Assembly (NCBI GenBank): GCA_036796255.1 | Contig: DAIRDH010000045.1 | Span: forward strand, 1 to 25,363 | DNA: 25,363 bases | Reading direction: 5' to 3' | Source: T3Sed10-241 sp036796255 | GTDB taxonomy: Bacteria; Bacteroidota; Bacteroidia; Flavobacteriales_D; Cryomorphaceae | Part shown: in pieces, positions 22,369 to 25,363 of the stretch | How positions within the stretch are numbered: the first letter of the stretch is position 1 | How the letters are laid out: each line of letters opens with the position of its first letter | Made by a program: the position numbers and the translations under genes | The notes under the pieces: model-generated | The model's input: the letters and a program-made list of their open reading frames with translations, nothing else | Databases searched by the model: none | What the model was told of the DNA's origin: nothing

Positions 22369-24585
22369 ATGAAAAATTTACTTTTTGCCCTTTTGGGCAT
22401 ACTCCTGATTCCGCCGGTAATGGCACAGAATCTCAAAGGCGTGGTGGCCGACCGCCAAAACGGCCAGCCCCTTCCCGGCGTCAATATCTTTTGGGAAGGC
22501 ACCACCGAAGGCACTGCCAGCGGCATCGACGGCAGTTTCAGCCTGCCCATGCATCAGCTTCCGCATACCCTCATTTTTAGCTTTGTGGGCTATGCCACCG
22601 TGCAACTCACCGTCGAGGAAATGCCCGGTGAGCCCCTCAAAATCTCCATGGCCCCCTCAGTCGATATGGACGCTGTGGAAATACGCAGCAGCCGCTCCAC
22701 TTTTAGCATGTCGGCTACGGGAACGCTCAACGCCGAGCAAATAAACCGCGGGGTGCTGCGCAAGGCCGCCTGCTGCAACCTCAGCGAAAGTTTTGAAGCC
22801 ACTGCCTCTGTGGATGTGGTGATGAACGATGCCGTAACCGGCGCCCGAAAAATCCAGATGCTCGGACTTGAAGGCGTCTACGTGCAAAACCTCTTCGAGG
22901 GCGTGCCCTTCGCCCGCGGGCTGGGCAATGTGATGGGCTTCGACGGCATTCCCGGCCCATGGATCAACAACATTGAGCTCACCAAAGGCATAGGCTCGGG
23001 AGTGAATGGTTATGAGAGCATGACAGGACAAATCAATCTGGAATTTCTGCCACCTTGCAATTCAAACGAACCCATCCACGCCGACATTTTTGCCAGCAAC
23101 CAGGGCCGCTTCGAGGCCAATGTGATTCACAACAAGATGCTGGGCAACAACTGGAGCACCGCCCTATTTGCCGGAGCGGCCACCCAAGTCATCGAGATGG
23201 ACCAAAACAATGACGGCTTTCTCGACATGCCCCTGCGCGAGAGCTACCGCCTCATGAACCGCTGGCAGTACCTCGGCGACAATTTCCAGCTGAGGCTCAT
23301 CGGGCGCTACAGCAAGGAGGAGCGCACAAGTGGCGAACTGGGTTACAACAAGGGGGAGCATTTTGGTCGCACGGAGCTTTACGGCTTCGGACTCGGCTTC
23401 GAAGAGGCCGAGTTCATCGCCAAGGTGGCCTTCCTTTCGGCTGAAAGGCAGGACCGCAGCCTCGGCATCACCGCCGCCTACACCTACACCGACGTCGATG
23501 CATTTTTTGGCAACAACCCCTATATTGGCACGGAGCACAACGCCCGGATCAATTCCATTTTCGAAACCCGCTTCAGCGAATACAGCGACCACAGCATCCG
23601 CACGGGGCTGCACTTTCAGTACGACGATTTTGCGGAAGCGTACCGCGACTCAGCATTTTCCAGAACGGAGCTGGTGCCAGGCGTTTTCGCAGAGTACACC
23701 TGGAGCCGCCCGCGCTTCACGGCCGTGCTGGGCGCCCGCAACGATTACCACAACCTTTTCGGAAATCAGCTCTCGCCCCGCGTGCACCTCAAGTACGATT
23801 TCAGGCCCCTCACCACCATGCGCGCCACACTCGGCCGCGGGTTTCGCGCCCCGAATGCCTTCGCCGATCAGCTTGGCCTGCTCGCCACTTCGCGCGTGGT
23901 GCGCGTGATCGATACGCCACAGGCCGAGAGCAGCTGGAATACCGGCCTGAGTTTCCTGCACAAGTTTGAGCTCTTCGGCAGGGAGGCATTTTTCAATACG
24001 GATTACTACTACACCAGCTTCGAAAACCAGCTCGTAGCCGACCGTGATGAAAACCCGCAACTCCTGCTCTTTTACAACCTCGAGGGCCGCTCCACCGCCC
24101 ACAGCGTGCAGGGCGATTTCCAGGCCGAGCCCTTCCGCGGATTTGGCGTAAAGCTCAGCTACAAGTACCAGGAAGTGGAGGTGGATTACCAAAGCGGCCG
24201 ACTTGAGAAGCCTCTCATTCCACGCCACCGGGCCATCTTCAATGTGGGTTACACCACCGGCTCGGGACATTGGTATTTTGACCTTACGGCAAATTACTAC
24301 AGCAGCCAGCGCCTGCCGGGCACGGAGAGCAATCCACCTGCCTTTCAGCTCGAAAGCAGGGGACAATCCTACTACCTCATCAACGCGCAAATCACGCGTA
24401 TCTTCGATGCCTTCGAAGTGTATGTAGGGGCCGAAAACCTCAACAATTTTATCCAACCCAATGCCATCATCGATGCTGAAAACCCCTTTGGCCCGTATTT
24501 TGACGCAAGTATGATCTACGGACCGCTCAACGAACGCATGTTTTACGCCGGTGTACGGCTCAACCTCAATACCAAGAAAAAATGA
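22369..24585 (+). CDS. TonB-dependent outer-membrane receptor, probable metal (copper) type
   Basis: A 738-residue outer-membrane transporter. A signal peptide ends near MAQ (residue 20). A CarboxypepD_reg-like domain follows (about 22-95, LKGVVADRQNGQPLPGVNI), then the plug (about 105-230) and a beta-barrel to the C-terminus (GVRLNLNTKKK). The plug contains RKAACCNLSESF with a Cys pair at 135-136, and a further Cys at 230; this version is conserved in receptors paired with HYC_CC_PP and HMA proteins. TonB drives uptake across the outer membrane; the substrate, probably copper or a copper complex, is inferred from the cysteines and neighbours. Length is typical for the subgroup. The stop overlaps the next start by 4 nt. 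Confidence 0.92.
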   Translation: MKNLLFALLGILLIPPVMAQNLKGVVADRQNGQPLPGVNIFWEGTTEGTASGIDGSFSLPMHQLPHTLIFSFVGYATVQLTVEEMPGEPLKISMAPSVDMDAVEIRSSRSTFSMSATGTLNAEQINRGVLRKAACCNLSESFEATASVDVVMNDAVTGARKIQMLGLEGVYVQNLFEGVPFARGLGNVMGFDGIPGPWINNIELTKGIGSGVNGYESMTGQINLEFLPPCNSNEPIHADIFASNQGRFEANVIHNKMLGNNWSTALFAGAATQVIEMDQNNDGFLDMPLRESYRLMNRWQYLGDNFQLRLIGRYSKEERTSGELGYNKGEHFGRTELYGFGLGFEEAEFIAKVAFLSAERQDRSLGITAAYTYTDVDAFFGNNPYIGTEHNARINSIFETRFSEYSDHSIRTGLHFQYDDFAEAYRDSAFSRTELVPGVFAEYTWSRPRFTAVLGARNDYHNLFGNQLSPRVHLKYDFRPLTTMRATLGRGFRAPNAFADQLGLLATSRVVRVIDTPQAESSWNTGLSFLHKFELFGREAFFNTDYYYTSFENQLVADRDENPQLLLFYNLEGRSTAHSVQGDFQAEPFRGFGVKLSYKYQEVEVDYQSGRLEKPLIPRHRAIFNVGYTTGSGHWYFDLTANYYSSQRLPGTESNPPAFQLESRGQSYYLINAQITRIFDAFEVYVGAENLNNFIQPNAIIDAENPFGPYFDASMIYGPLNERMFYAGVRLNLNTKKK

Positions 24586-24983
24586 AACAATTCCTCATCC
24601 TTTTTACTGCCCTCAGCTTTGCCTTTGTGGCAAATGCGCAAAACGACGAAAGCGGCGAGATCGTCGTTTCCTCCTCCACCGTTTGTGAAATGTGCAAAAA
24701 CACCATCGAAAAAGACCTCGCCTTTGCCCCCGGGGTAAAATCGGCCCGCGTCGATATCGAAAAGAACGAGATACACGTGAAGTACAATCCCAAGAAAACC
24801 ACGGCCCTCGAGCTCAAAAAGCGCATCAACGAACTTGGCTACGTAGCCGACGACATGAAGCCCACCGCCGAGCAATACGACCGCTTGCACCACTGCTGCC
24901 GTGCGCCGGGCGTGCTCGATGGCGAGGAGGGATCGCCGGAGCATTTTCCTGCAAAGGAGCACGATTCGAAAAAGGATCAATAA
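24582..24983 (+). CDS. Periplasmic heavy-metal-associated (HMA) protein
   Basis: A 133-residue protein with a signal peptide (about 1-20, ending NAQ) and one HMA fold (about 25-92) with the metal motif CEMC (C35, C38), preceded by TV and followed by a typical GVKSARVDIEKNEIHVKYNP strand pattern. After the domain, HHCC (103-106) is a second likely metal site, then an acidic tail. It is probably a copper carrier in the periplasm that works with the upstream receptor. Its ATG overlaps the receptor stop by 4 nt (ATGA), indicating translational coupling. A terminator follows at 24996. Confidence 0.88.
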   Translation: MKQFLILFTALSFAFVANAQNDESGEIVVSSSTVCEMCKNTIEKDLAFAPGVKSARVDIEKNEIHVKYNPKKTTALELKKRINELGYVADDMKPTAEQYDRLHHCCRAPGVLDGEEGSPEHFPAKEHDSKKDQ

Positions 24984-24995
24984 CTTGATTTGTTC

Positions 24996-25017
24996 GGGGC
25001 CGCCTGCGTGCGGCCCC
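24996..25017 (+). terminator. Hairpin after the metal operon (copy 1)
   Basis: GGGGCCGC/GCGGCCCC, a perfect 8-bp stem with a 6-nt loop, 12 nt after the HMA stop. T-run is short (CTCATTCC). Confidence 0.7.
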
Positions 25018-25045
25018 TCATTCCATTTCTTATGAGCCCTCGTAC

Positions 25046-25075
25046 GGGGCCGCCTATGTGCGGCCCCTTTTTCTT
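25046..25075 (+). terminator. Hairpin terminator (copy 2) with T-run
   Basis: The same GGGGCCGC/GCGGCCCC stem (25046-25067), loop CTATGT, followed by TTTTTCTT. A third, half copy (CTATGTGCGGCCCC, 25131-25144) lies in the next leader. Confidence 0.8.
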
Positions 25076-25121
25076 GCTGATTATTCACCCGATCACATTT
25101 TTCAGCCCACCTTCAATTTCT

Positions 25122-25129
25122 TAACTTTG
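25122..25129 (+). promoter_or_regulatory. -7 promoter element of the carbonic anhydrase-like gene
   Basis: TAACTTTG matches TAnnTTTG, 52 nt before the ATG at 25182. The transcript would begin inside the half copy of the terminator sequence. Confidence 0.55.
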
Positions 25130-25181
25130 GCTATGTGCGGCCCCTTCTTTTATTCCCTATCAGCCCTCTAAAAATATCAAC

Positions 25182-25363
25182 ATGCCCATCATCCCCCTCA
25201 ACTCCCACACCCCTCAACTCGGCCCCAACACCTGGGTAGCCCCCGACTCCAACGTCATCGGTGAGGTGCGCTGCGGCCGCGACTGCAGCATATGGTACCA
25301 GGCCACCCTGCGCGGCGATGTGGGCCACATCCATATCGGCGATTGCACCAACGTGCAGGACGG
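25182..25363 (+). CDS. Gamma carbonic anhydrase-like hexapeptide-repeat protein (5' part)
   Basis: The first 60 codons of a gene that runs off the window. The product begins MPIIPLNSHTPQLGPNTWVA and contains SIWYQATLRGDVGHIHIGD followed by CTNVQDG. These are the first turns of a left-handed beta-helix and the RGD..IGxxTNxQD signature of the gamma carbonic anhydrase (YrdA/PaaY) family. Whether it is an active anhydrase cannot be judged, because the zinc histidines are mostly beyond the edge. It has its own promoter. Confidence 0.9.
   Translation, partial: MPIIPLNSHTPQLGPNTWVAPDSNVIGEVRCGRDCSIWYQATLRGDVGHIHIGDCTNVQD

Noticed and set aside
23650..24456. Minus-strand open frame of 268 codons opposite the TonB receptor
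   Set aside because: GC-rich third positions of the receptor gene keep this frame open; the product has no family features.

Overview
The window looks like a Flavobacteriales-type bacterium (phylum Bacteroidota). Three things support this. Many genes are preceded by the Bacteroidota -7 promoter element TAnnTTTG. Ribosome binding sites are almost absent. Several genes belong to families typical of this group: probable DUF6341 and DUF6427 membrane proteins beside purD, an HYC_CC_PP-like protein, a TonB receptor with a CarboxypepD_reg-like domain, and M61 peptidase. Base composition is near 50% GC. Three runs of exactly 100 N (1501-1600, 10113-10212, 19258-19357) mark scaffold joins. Two of them are flanked by identical 55-bp sequences, the signature of de Bruijn contig ends, so little or no DNA is really missing there.

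Layout. 1-1857: a DUF4143/AAA_14 ATPase (minus strand) whose promoter side carries a tandem array of 15-bp palindromes, then two 18-bp palindromes before the next gene. 1858-8047: mainly housekeeping genes on the plus strand: a DUF6624 protein, tadA, a bacilliredoxin, a redoxin lipoprotein, purD, two membrane proteins of divergent orientation, and purQ. 8048-8435: no large gene, but what looks like a small discrete transcription unit. It has a structured leader, a perfect Shine-Dalgarno (very unusual for Bacteroidota), a 22-codon Cys-rich ORF and a strong terminator. 8436-10541: a TPR protein (minus) and uridine kinase (plus, split by an assembly gap). 10542-10899: a diverged tandem duplication of an intergenic repeat. 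10900-17344, all minus: sucB and sucA of the 2-oxoglutarate dehydrogenase complex, then an M61 aminopeptidase translationally coupled to a small unknown protein.

17345-19660 is an accessory patch. It holds a decayed fragment of a toxin-antitoxin junction, a DinB-fold protein, the intact ParE-like toxin-antitoxin pair, and two adjacent elements with terminal inverted repeats, one containing a nested hairpin repeat and an assembly gap. 19661-21537 (minus): an Nfu-type iron-sulfur protein and a second DUF4143 ATPase, whose start codon abuts a 35-bp inverted repeat. 21891-24983 (plus): a probable copper-handling operon (HYC_CC_PP-like protein, TonB-dependent receptor, periplasmic HMA protein). 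It is followed by duplicated terminators and the start of a gamma-class carbonic anhydrase-like gene that runs off the window.

The most interesting signals are three. (1) The exact 12-mer TTTTGCGGAAGC occurs six times on both strands, in all codon phases and in a promoter, as expected of a genome-wide DNA signal such as an uptake sequence. (2) The Shine-Dalgarno-led mini-gene at 8224. (3) Palindrome arrays sit at the promoters of both DUF4143 ATPases.
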